Of a stretch of 64,000 bases of DNA, positions 37,933-45,822 are shown piece by piece. The position numbers and the translations under genes are program-made. Within the stretch, counting starts at the first letter, position 1. Each line of letters begins with the position of its first letter. Source of the DNA: Bacteroidetes bacterium CG2_30_33_31 (GTDB taxonomy: Bacteria; Bacteroidota; Bacteroidia; Bacteroidales; UBA1556); assembly GCA_001872625.1 (NCBI GenBank), contig MNXP01000043.1, positions 1 through 64,000 of the forward strand, written 5' to 3'. The notes beneath the pieces were generated by a model that did no database searches, was not told the DNA's origin, and saw only the letters and a list, made by a program, of their open reading frames with translations.

Positions 37933-39180
37933 TTAATTTGTTCTAATTGCTTCCACAGGATTAAGTCTTGAAGCTATAAATGCAGGAATCATACCAGCCA
38001 CAAGCCCAATAAATACTGATACTGAAAGGCCTGTCATAATGTTTCCTAAAGTTAAAACCACATCAAATTCCAGCCCATACTTCACCCCTAAAACTATAAA
38101 AAATACGAGTAATAAACCGAAAATACCACCAAAAAGTGATAAAAAGACTGATTCGAAAAGAAACTGCATAAGAATAAAAAAATTCTTTGCGCCAAGTGAT
38201 TTCTGAATCCCTATCAATTTGGTGCGCTCGCGAACGGAAACAAACATAATATTAGCAATTCCAAAGCCACCTACTAAAAGTGATAATCCGCCAATAAACC
38301 ATCCTGCTATGTTTAAAGTTTTAAAAATTCCTTCAAAATTATGAGATAAATTTGTAATTTCATTAATACTAAAATCATCATCTGATTTAGGTTTTAACTG
38401 TCTTACTGAGCGCATAATTCCCAAAATTTCATCTTTAAGTTGCTCATTAGGAATGCCTTCTTTTGCTTTTACTGCAATTAGTGGATTTAATCTTTCTGAT
38501 TTAACATTGACTATATTTCTTGCAAAATTTATTGGAATAAGTACCTGATTATCGTGGCTATTATTAAAAATATCTGAACCTTCTTTTTTAAATCTCCCAA
38601 TTATACTTACTTTTCTCCCTTTAATGTTTATTTTTTTTCCTATTGGGTCGCTACCGGCAAAAAGACCATTTACAATGTCTTCGCCTATAATAGCAACGGA
38701 TTTTCCAGAAATACTTTCGCCAGAAGTAAAATATCTACCCGCTGACAACTCAAAAGAAAAAATCTCATTATATTCGTAAGATGCAGCTACAACAGAAGTG
38801 TTTTGCATGCTTTTAGCACCATTTTTTACAGTGGTGCTAGTTGAAATCATGTAAGTTACATTCTTGGCATTATTACTTCGACGCCTTAATTCATCAGCAT
38901 CATGAAAATCGGGAACAGGTCTCTTATAATATTTCCACCACGGAAAATCATTGCTAAATTCCCAGGGCCATTTCTGAACATATAATACATTATCTCCAAG
39001 AGATTCAACGCTTTGATGTATCTTCAATTGTAAAGAATCAACTATAGTAAATACTGATATCACAGCAAAAATTCCGATAGTAATTCCTAAAAGTGAAAGC
39101 ACTGTACGCAATTTATTTACAAGAAGCTGTTGTAAGGCAAATATGTACGACTCTCTTATAAGTCTTAAAATTATTTTCAT
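37933..39180 (-). CDS. MacB-type ABC transporter permease
   Basis: The 415-residue protein has the MacB/FtsX topology: one N-terminal helix (LRTVLSLLGITIGIFAVISVF), a large periplasmic domain (about 50-280) and three C-terminal helices (IGGLSLLVGGFGIANIMFVSVRERTKLIGIQKSLGA). Such permeases pair with a cytoplasmic ATPase for mechanotransmission or export of lipoproteins, toxins or drugs. No ATPase gene is adjacent, so the partner is elsewhere. It is first in a three-gene minus-strand cluster. Confidence 0.92.
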   Translation of the reverse strand: MKIILRLIRESYIFALQQLLVNKLRTVLSLLGITIGIFAVISVFTIVDSLQLKIHQSVESLGDNVLYVQKWPWEFSNDFPWWKYYKRPVPDFHDADELRRRSNNAKNVTYMISTSTTVKNGAKSMQNTSVVAASYEYNEIFSFELSAGRYFTSGESISGKSVAIIGEDIVNGLFAGSDPIGKKINIKGRKVSIIGRFKKEGSDIFNNSHDNQVLIPINFARNIVNVKSERLNPLIAVKAKEGIPNEQLKDEILGIMRSVRQLKPKSDDDFSINEITNLSHNFEGIFKTLNIAGWFIGGLSLLVGGFGIANIMFVSVRERTKLIGIQKSLGAKNFFILMQFLFESVFLSLFGGIFGLLLVFFIVLGVKYGLEFDVVLTLGNIMTGLSVSVFIGLVAGMIPAFIASRLNPVEAIRTN

Positions 39181-39367
39181 ACTTATCTTTTAAAGATTTG
39201 TAAAAATAGAACTTTTTATTATGGTTTAGAACAAATTTAATAATGACAAATATATATTTTAAGGCATCTAATTTAATTTTTGCTTGAATTTTCATTATTC
39301 AATAAAATAAATAGTAAATATTTTGAAGACCCCTAAATAAATCATCCATCTTTAATAAAATATGTTA

Positions 39368-39375
39368 TAAATTTG
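39368..39375 (+). promoter_or_regulatory. distal candidate promoter of GSIII gene with C8 initial region
   Basis: TAAATTTG matches TAnnTTTG. Eight consecutive C residues at 39381-39388 fall where transcription would start (6-13 bases after the box), which could allow slippage or CTP-sensitive start choice. Confidence 0.45.
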
Positions 39376-39380
39376 TAATA

Positions 39381-39388
39381 CCCCCCCC
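39381..39388. repeat. C8 homopolymer tract
   Basis: Eight C residues in an otherwise very AT-rich 283-base intergenic region. Confidence 0.95.
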
Positions 39389-39419
39389 AAATAAAATATA
39401 CATATATTGAAATAAAAAT

Positions 39420-39427
39420 TATTTTTG
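39420..39427 (+). promoter_or_regulatory. proximal candidate promoter of GSIII gene
   Basis: TATTTTTG matches TAnnTTTG and lies 37 bases before the ATG, a more usual spacing than the distal box. Confidence 0.5.
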
Positions 39428-39463
39428 CGTTTTTATTAATCAATACTAAACTAATATTTATTT

Positions 39464-41653
39464 ATGGCAACTTTACGATTTAAAGCATTGGAAGATGTGG
39501 TTCATAGAAAACCAGTTCAATTTAATTATGTCGAAACTAAAACTTCTGACTATTTTGGCATCAATGTTTTTAACAGAAATAAGATGCAGCAATATCTTTC
39601 TGCTGAGGCCTTTGAAATGGTTGAACAAGCGAGTATTAAAGGGACTCGTGTAGATCGAAAACTTGCAAATCAAGTGGCATTGGGCATGAAGGCATGGGCA
39701 ATTGAAAAAGGTGCAACACATTATACCCATTGGTTTCATCCACTTAATGGGTCAACAGCTGAAAAACATGATGCATTTTTTGAGCCCACAGAAGATGGTG
39801 GAGCAATTGAGAATTTTTCTGGAACTCTATTAGTTCAGCAAGAACCTGATGCTTCAAGTTTTCCAAGTGGAGGTATTAGAAATACATTTGAAGCTCGAGG
39901 TTATACAGCCTGGGATCCCTCTTCGCCCGCTTTTATTCTCGACAATACCCTTTGCATTCCTACTATATTTGTTTCCTACACTGGCGAAGCACTCGATTTC
40001 AAAACTCCTTTACTAAAATCTAATGTTGCTCTCGATATAGCTGCTCAGTCAGTCTGTCAATTCTTTTCAAAAGATATTACAAAAGTTATTGCCACACTCG
40101 GCTGGGAGCAAGAATATTTTTTAATAGACGAGGCTCTTTTTAATGCTCGCCCTGACTTAATGCTCACTGGCAGAACTCTTATGGGACATTCTGCTTCAAA
40201 AGATCAACAACTTGAGGATCATTACTTTGGCGCTATTCCAGAAAGAGTAACTGCATATATGAAGGATTTTGAAAAAGAAGCCTTAAAGTTAGGAATACCT
40301 GTAAAAACTCGCCATAATGAGGTTGCTCCCAATCAATTTGAATGTGCTCCAGTTTTTGAGGAAGCTAATTTGGCAGTTGATCATAATATGTTGCTAATGA
40401 GTATTATGAATAAAACAGCAAGAAAACATAACTTTAAAGTTTTATTTCATGAGAAACCATTTGCTGGAATAAATGGCTCAGGCAAGCATAATAATTGGAG
40501 TATGCAAACCAATACTGGAGTAAATTTATTATCTCCTGGTAAAAATCCTAAATCAAATTTGAGGTTTCTTACATTTGTAATCAATACTTTGAAGGCAGTA
40601 CACGAGCATTCAGATTTACTAAGAGCTTCAATATTAACTTATGGAAACACTCATAGATTGGGAGCCAATGAAGCTCCACCTGCTATTGTATCTGTTTTTC
40701 TTGGCTCTCATATCAACAAAATGATAGATAAAATTGAGAAAAGTGTAAGTGATAAGTCTATGACTCCAGATGAAAAAGCTGCTTTGAAGTTGGATATAGG
40801 TAAAATTCCAGAAATTTTACTTGATAATACAGATCGCAATAGAACTTCACCCTTTGCATTTACTGGAAATAGATTTGAATTTAGAGCTGTTGGCTCAAGT
40901 GCAAATTGTGCTTCGCCAATGATTACGCTTAATACAATTATGGCTAATCAATTAAACGAATTCTATAAGGAAGTTAATGAAATAATTGATTCTGGAGTTA
41001 AGAAAGACGAGGCGATTTTTAGGGTTTTGAGGAAATATATAAAAAGCTCGCGCAAAGTAGTATTTGAAGGTAATGGATATTCGAAAGAATGGATAGAAGA
41101 AGCTGCAAAGCGTGGCTTGTCAAATGTTACATCTGTTCCAGAATCTCTTAAAGCATTTATAAGTAAAAAATCGATTGATTTAATGGAAAGAAATCATGTA
41201 TTAAGCAAAAGAGAATTGGATGCTCGTTATGAAATCAGGCTTAATGTTTTTCAAAAGAAGATTCAAATTGAGTCGAGAGTTATAGGAGATTTGGCTATTA
41301 ATCATATTATTCCAACGGCCATAAAATATCAGAATGTGCTTGTAGAAAATGTGAGAGGCATGAGAGATTTGCTTAATACTGGAGAATTTAATAGACAAGC
41401 TGGCTTGCAATTAGAAACTTTAAAGGAAATTTCAGGTCATATATCTTCAATAAAGGAAAAAGTTGATGCTATGGTTTTAGCTCGAAAAAATGTAAATGTA
41501 ATAGAAGATATCATTGATTTGGCAACTGCCTACAATAATGAAGTCTTGCCATATATCGAATCTATTCGATATCATATTGACAGATTGGAACTTATTGTTG
41601 ATGATGAAATTTGGCCATTGCCAAAATATCGTGAACTTCTATTTGTCTCCTAA
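39464..41653 (+). CDS. glnN: glutamine synthetase type III
   Basis: The 729-residue enzyme has GSIII features: the N-terminal MATLRFKAL and YFGINVFNRNKMQQYL, the signature EKPFAGINGSGKHNNWSM in the catalytic domain, and a helical C-terminal extension. GSIII is the dodecameric glutamine synthetase common in Bacteroidota and cyanobacteria, well under 20% like GSI outside the active site. It assimilates ammonia in the cytoplasm. The gene is monocistronic, with two candidate promoters upstream and a strong terminator downstream. Confidence 0.97.
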   Translation: MATLRFKALEDVVHRKPVQFNYVETKTSDYFGINVFNRNKMQQYLSAEAFEMVEQASIKGTRVDRKLANQVALGMKAWAIEKGATHYTHWFHPLNGSTAEKHDAFFEPTEDGGAIENFSGTLLVQQEPDASSFPSGGIRNTFEARGYTAWDPSSPAFILDNTLCIPTIFVSYTGEALDFKTPLLKSNVALDIAAQSVCQFFSKDITKVIATLGWEQEYFLIDEALFNARPDLMLTGRTLMGHSASKDQQLEDHYFGAIPERVTAYMKDFEKEALKLGIPVKTRHNEVAPNQFECAPVFEEANLAVDHNMLLMSIMNKTARKHNFKVLFHEKPFAGINGSGKHNNWSMQTNTGVNLLSPGKNPKSNLRFLTFVINTLKAVHEHSDLLRASILTYGNTHRLGANEAPPAIVSVFLGSHINKMIDKIEKSVSDKSMTPDEKAALKLDIGKIPEILLDNTDRNRTSPFAFTGNRFEFRAVGSSANCASPMITLNTIMANQLNEFYKEVNEIIDSGVKKDEAIFRVLRKYIKSSRKVVFEGNGYSKEWIEEAAKRGLSNVTSVPESLKAFISKKSIDLMERNHVLSKRELDARYEIRLNVFQKKIQIESRVIGDLAINHIIPTAIKYQNVLVENVRGMRDLLNTGEFNRQAGLQLETLKEISGHISSIKEKVDAMVLARKNVNVIEDIIDLATAYNNEVLPYIESIRYHIDRLELIVDDEIWPLPKYRELLFVS

Positions 41654-41662
41654 TGGAATTGC

Positions 41663-41702
41663 AAAAAAGGATAATTGAATCTAATTCAATTATCCTTTTT
41701 TT
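41663..41702. terminator. bidirectional terminator between GSIII and lptC
   Basis: GGATAATTGAAT and ATTCAATTATCC arms are flanked by A6 and T7. It overlaps the first bases of the lptC stop codon. Confidence 0.9.
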
Positions 41703-42264
41703 ATTTGCCCAAATCTCCAGCATCTATTTCACCATGAGGATGCATTATCTGCCAGTTATTCATGGTTTCATCAGCGGTCATACCTTCGCCAAAAATAATT
41801 TTATCTACACTCACAACTTTCACTGGCTTGTTAGTATAAATTTTTCGATTATCTTGATCCCACAATAATTCTTCGGTATATAATTTTTCACCATCAGTGT
41901 TGGTTGCTACAACATTATATTTTACAATAATAGTTCTTCGTGTAATGTTGTTTATTGCATAATTAGCTTTTAAAGAAGATGTTATATGTCCTGTAGTATC
42001 GTAAAATATTATATCAATACCTTTTGGCATTTCCACTTGTTGATTATCGCCAAGATAGTTATCTACCTGTGGACTTTTAATTGAAATCCTAATTCTTCCA
42101 GAATCTGTAATCAAACTTTCTACGTTATAAGATGATTCAATAGGAACAGACTCATTAAATTTCAATGAATTAACTACACTGATGTCATTTTCGCAAGAAA
42201 AAAACACTATCCCTAAGAAAATAAGAATAGTGCTCGATTTCAATATTTTAATACAATTAATCAA
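41701..42264 (-). CDS. lptC: LptC-like LPS export protein (lipoprotein)
   Basis: The 187-residue protein has a lipobox-type signal (VFFSC, Cys about 24). Its single LptC beta-jellyroll is recognisable from YDTTGHITSSLKANYAI and TEELLWDQDNRKIYTNKPV, where the 'eL.wd...iyt...v' pattern is typical. LptC bridges the LPS transporter LptBFG to the periplasmic LptA bridge. No ATG precedes the signal peptide, so a TTG or other non-ATG start at or near 42264 is needed. It is last in the coaX-OMP-TPR-lptC cluster. Confidence 0.85.
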   Translation of the reverse strand: MINCIKILKSSTILIFLGIVFFSCENDISVVNSLKFNESVPIESSYNVESLITDSGRIRISIKSPQVDNYLGDNQQVEMPKGIDIIFYDTTGHITSSLKANYAINNITRRTIIVKYNVVATNTDGEKLYTEELLWDQDNRKIYTNKPVKVVSVDKIIFGEGMTADETMNNWQIMHPHGEIDAGDLGK

Positions 42265-42273
42265 TTATGATGA

Positions 42274-43674
42274 TTAATTTCTTATTCTAACAGTGGTTGT
42301 TTCATTAATCCAACATTCAACTTGATAAGTACTGCCTAAGGCAAGGTTTCTCATAAATATTTCTTGTTGAGTAGGAAAGCTTCTCTTGATTCTTGCCAAA
42401 TTATTTAGTGCAGCATTTTTAACCTTTGGGTCTTTGGCTATAGAAGCTGCTTGAGCAAATTTATCTGCAGCAGCCCAATAGCTTACAGCAAGGTCTTTGA
42501 ATTTACAATCACCAGCACTTTTTACGTATAAATCACCAATGATTATGTATGCATAGGCTTCATTTGGTCGATATTTCAATACTTTTAAAGCTGCATTGCG
42601 TGAATTGGTGAATTGATTCAGTGTTTTATAAACATCGGCAAGCAATAAATATGAGTCTGCTTTTCTCTCTGACATTGAATCAGGAAATAATTCAGTAGCA
42701 GATTGTAAATAATTTTTAGCATTTTCATATATGCCTTTTTCCATTGACATTTTTCCTAAGGAATATGCTGTGGCTGCCGTTGGTGCAATTTTGTGAACTT
42801 GAACTAAAGCTTTATAATATAAGGCAACATTGGTACATTTGCGCAATTCGAAAATTCGTACAAGATTTCTTGCAAGAATTGTATCTGAAGGATTAGCATC
42901 AAATTTTGGTTCAAATACTTTTACTAATTTATCACAAGTGGCTATCTGAACCATTATGCTCTCAATATTATCGCTAACTGATTTGTATTTTTTTGCTTCT
43001 TCTGGCACCAAATTATTAGTGTTATATTGCAATATATCATAAACTTTCATATAAGTTTCAAACACCAAATCAATATCACAATGAGCATCTTTCCAATATT
43101 TTACTGTCGAAATAAAATATCCATAAAGTACAGTTGGCTCAGATTTATCTTGCATCAATTCAAAAGATTTCTTGAATAATGGATAAAACTGATTCGATGA
43201 ATCTTTGTGATATTTATATAAATCAACTGCCTGACGTCCAATTATATAACCAACTGGATATTTTTTGTTGTTTGGGAAATATTCTATTCGTCTTTCATAA
43301 ACCATCATAAGCGTATCTACATAAGCATCCATAAGTGTAGAATCTTTTAGGTTCTTAATGATATTTGAAACCATTATTACACCTCTATTGTAAAGATTTT
43401 GGCTCGACATTGGGCACTCCAAAAAACAATATCGCCAATATTTATAAGCTGAATTTGCTAAATCATTATTTTTATATTTCGAGTCAGACCATTGTTTATA
43501 ATAGTCGCTGTACAAACTCAAATTGGTAACACATTTCGAGCTATCATTGCCATATTTTGAGGATCCGCCATCAGGTATTTGATTAAATTTAAAGGTAATA
43601 TTAGCTTGAGCTGCATAATTTGAAAATCCAATTATCAATGCCGTTGCGGCTAAAAAAATCTTTACTTTTTTCAT
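42274..43674 (-). CDS. secreted tetratricopeptide-repeat protein
   Basis: The 466-residue protein has a signal peptide (about 1-23, ending AQA). The rest is helical with TPR-like repeats, clearest at 290-425 (AATAYSLGKMSMEKGIYENA, SYLLADVYKTLNQF, YAYIIIGDLYVKSAGD). TPR proteins act as scaffolds. Its position just upstream of lptC in the same operon, an order seen in other Bacteroidota, suggests an envelope-assembly role. Only 9 bases separate it from lptC. Confidence 0.82.
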   Translation of the reverse strand: MKKVKIFLAATALIIGFSNYAAQANITFKFNQIPDGGSSKYGNDSSKCVTNLSLYSDYYKQWSDSKYKNNDLANSAYKYWRYCFLECPMSSQNLYNRGVIMVSNIIKNLKDSTLMDAYVDTLMMVYERRIEYFPNNKKYPVGYIIGRQAVDLYKYHKDSSNQFYPLFKKSFELMQDKSEPTVLYGYFISTVKYWKDAHCDIDLVFETYMKVYDILQYNTNNLVPEEAKKYKSVSDNIESIMVQIATCDKLVKVFEPKFDANPSDTILARNLVRIFELRKCTNVALYYKALVQVHKIAPTAATAYSLGKMSMEKGIYENAKNYLQSATELFPDSMSERKADSYLLLADVYKTLNQFTNSRNAALKVLKYRPNEAYAYIIIGDLYVKSAGDCKFKDLAVSYWAAADKFAQAASIAKDPKVKNAALNNLARIKRSFPTQQEIFMRNLALGSTYQVECWINETTTVRIRN

Positions 43675-43715
43675 TGTTTCTAAGTATTAAGTGTTCTATT
43701 TAAAATTTTATACTA

Positions 43716-44990
43716 CTATTGATATTTAAGTTTACTAAACCAATTATTCTTAATCGTTAAACCAAGGAACAATTTTATATAATCCTGTCGAAGAAGTCCA
43801 TTGGCAGTTGTTCCCATCTGCCCAATTTCAACACCTACATTCAGGTATGAAAATGTTAGGCTATTCTGTCGAAGTGGAATCGACGAACCAAAACTTATGC
43901 CAAGATTATTTATTTTATTTCCGTTTAACGCTAAATATGAATCGAAGTATCTGATTCCCAATCTTAAATAAGTTTCATTAATTTTATATGAAGCTCCTAA
44001 ATTTAAATTCAAACTATTTCTAAAAGAATCATTTGAATTGAAAGCCGAGTAATTTTGCCAATTTTTGTAGGTGAAATCAGCGCCCAAGCTCCATTTATTC
44101 AATTTGTTAAAAACAAAACCAGCTCCAAAATACATAGGTAAATTTATTTTGCCTTCTCCACTGTTGATATTTTGTATGGTATCTTTCACATATTGATAAC
44201 CTGTTGAAGCATCGAGATAAGTTTCGGCTAAAATTCTACTACTACCTGATATTGACTGATTATTAGAAAATACAGTACCGAAAGTGTAAGAATATTTCTT
44301 TGAGACGCCAAAAGTATCTGTATATTGAAGCCCTAAATCGAAATAAAGTCCTTTTGCGTGTGTGCTATTTGTTATGCGAAATGAATATGCATTGATATTA
44401 TCAGGCAAATAACTTACACGTTTGTAATTAATATTTCCAAATATATATGATGAATTTATACCCAAACTCAAATTTTTCCCAATTTTAAAAGCATTAATCC
44501 AGCTAAATCTGTTTAAACCGCCATCACCTAAATATGAATATTCAATATTGCCTATAGAATCGACATAATCATGAGTCAATACATTGTAACCAACATTGGA
44601 ATAAGGAGATAGCCCTAAACTTGCACGCCACCAATTGGTTACTGGAAATGCAACTTTAATATAATCCAAATTAAAATAATTTGAATTTGACTTTGATAAG
44701 GCAGAGCTGGTACGTGTGAGATTGCCAGAGTAACCAGCATCAAATAAAAATGAACCTGAGTCCATTGCAGCTACTGAAGCTGGGTTTTTGCTGTTAATTA
44801 TAAATGGAGACTGAAGTCCATAGGAAATGCCTCCCATCATACGCGAAATTCCACTCTCATTGTTGTAAATATCGCCTATTCCAAATCTTGAATAGGGCGA
44901 ATTGTTCCTTAATTGTGCAAAGGAATTGCTAAATGTTGTTAAAGTTATTGCACTTAATAACAGCAGTTTAAACATGTTTACTTTTCTCAT
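43716..44990 (-). CDS. outer-membrane beta-barrel protein
   Basis: The 424-residue protein has a signal peptide (about 1-25, ending SFA). An NNSPYSRFGIGD segment follows, which is characteristic of a Bacteroidota barrel family, then many aromatic-ended alternating strands to the C-terminus. It probably forms a FadL-like channel in the outer membrane. The substrate is unknown. Its start overlaps the 3' end of coaX by 23 bases. An in-frame ATG at 44975 would shorten the signal peptide by five residues. Confidence 0.8.
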   Translation of the reverse strand: MRKVNMFKLLLLSAITLTTFSNSFAQLRNNSPYSRFGIGDIYNNESGISRMMGGISYGLQSPFIINSKNPASVAAMDSGSFLFDAGYSGNLTRTSSALSKSNSNYFNLDYIKVAFPVTNWWRASLGLSPYSNVGYNVLTHDYVDSIGNIEYSYLGDGGLNRFSWINAFKIGKNLSLGINSSYIFGNINYKRVSYLPDNINAYSFRITNSTHAKGLYFDLGLQYTDTFGVSKKYSYTFGTVFSNNQSISGSSRILAETYLDASTGYQYVKDTIQNINSGEGKINLPMYFGAGFVFNKLNKWSLGADFTYKNWQNYSAFNSNDSFRNSLNLNLGASYKINETYLRLGIRYFDSYLALNGNKINNLGISFGSSIPLRQNSLTFSYLNVGVEIGQMGTTANGLLRQDYIKLFLGLTIKNNWFSKLKYQ

Positions 44991-45699
44991 TAAAATCTAA
45001 TATTTTGTTCAATCCTCGGATTACAAGATTTGGCTCGGCAAAGATGATACTTTTTATGCTTTTTTCAAAATATATCATATCGCCACCTGTCAAAACAATT
45101 TTCAAATCGCTAAATTTTTCTTTATATCTATTTATTATTCCTTCAACCTCGGCAATAGCACCATTCAAAACGCCTGATTTAATTGATGTTGCAGTGTCTT
45201 TCCCAATTAAATCAACATCAAAATCATTTCTCTCTAACGGAAGTTTATCAGTAAAATTATGTAATGATAAAAATCTAATTTTTAGGCCTGGAGAAATACC
45301 ACCTCCCAAATATTCATTTTTGTTGTTTACAAAATCATACTTTATTGCTGTACCACAATCTATTGCAAGCACATTACTATTTGGGAAAAGTGACGATGCT
45401 CCTACCGCAGATGCTAATCTATCTTTTCCTAAGGTAATTGGTGTGAGATATTTATTTACAAGTGGAATTTTAGTAAGATTGCTTAGTTCGATAAAGTTAA
45501 AATTATTATTCAACCAAGAATTTATTTCTGGGATTGGATTTACTACAGAAGATAGAATTACGGAGTCAATTTCTTCGCCTTTAACAAATTGCTTTAAATC
45601 TTTGAGGCAAATGTTCTCGAAAGATGACACTGCTATTAAATCATCTTTTATCAGCGCGCATTTCTGAAAACTATTGCCAAAGTCTAATATCAGTTTCAT
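44968..45699 (-). CDS. coaX: type III pantothenate kinase
   Basis: The 243-residue enzyme of the ASKHA fold phosphorylates pantothenate, the first step of coenzyme A synthesis. The motifs are LILDFGNSFQKCALI (phosphate loop), GKDRLASAVGA, LAIDCGTAIKYDFV, YLGGGISPGLKIRFLSL and LTGGD. It is not feedback-inhibited by CoA in known members. It heads the OMP-TPR-lptC operon. With panB (17 kb) it forms part of the pathway visible in this window. Confidence 0.96.
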   Translation of the reverse strand: MKLILDFGNSFQKCALIKDDLIAVSSFENICLKDLKQFVKGEEIDSVILSSVVNPIPEINSWLNNNFNFIELSNLTKIPLVNKYLTPITLGKDRLASAVGASSLFPNSNVLAIDCGTAIKYDFVNNKNEYLGGGISPGLKIRFLSLHNFTDKLPLERNDFDVDLIGKDTATSIKSGVLNGAIAEVEGIINRYKEKFSDLKIVLTGGDMIYFEKSIKSIIFAEPNLVIRGLNKILDFNEKSKHV

Positions 45700-45822
45700 G
45701 AAATAATAGATTATTTATTTTAATTTATTTTAAAACCGACAACTATTAGAAATAATGGCTGAATCAATTTGTATTTATTTGATATCATATAAAGATGTCA
45801 ATTTCGAGTATGTATAATTTCA

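Noticed and set aside
45005..45667. Long open frame on the plus strand opposite coaX (about 220 codons).
   Set aside because: Its translation is low-complexity and serine/isoleucine/phenylalanine-rich, as expected for the complement of a real gene, while coaX on the other strand has full family motifs.
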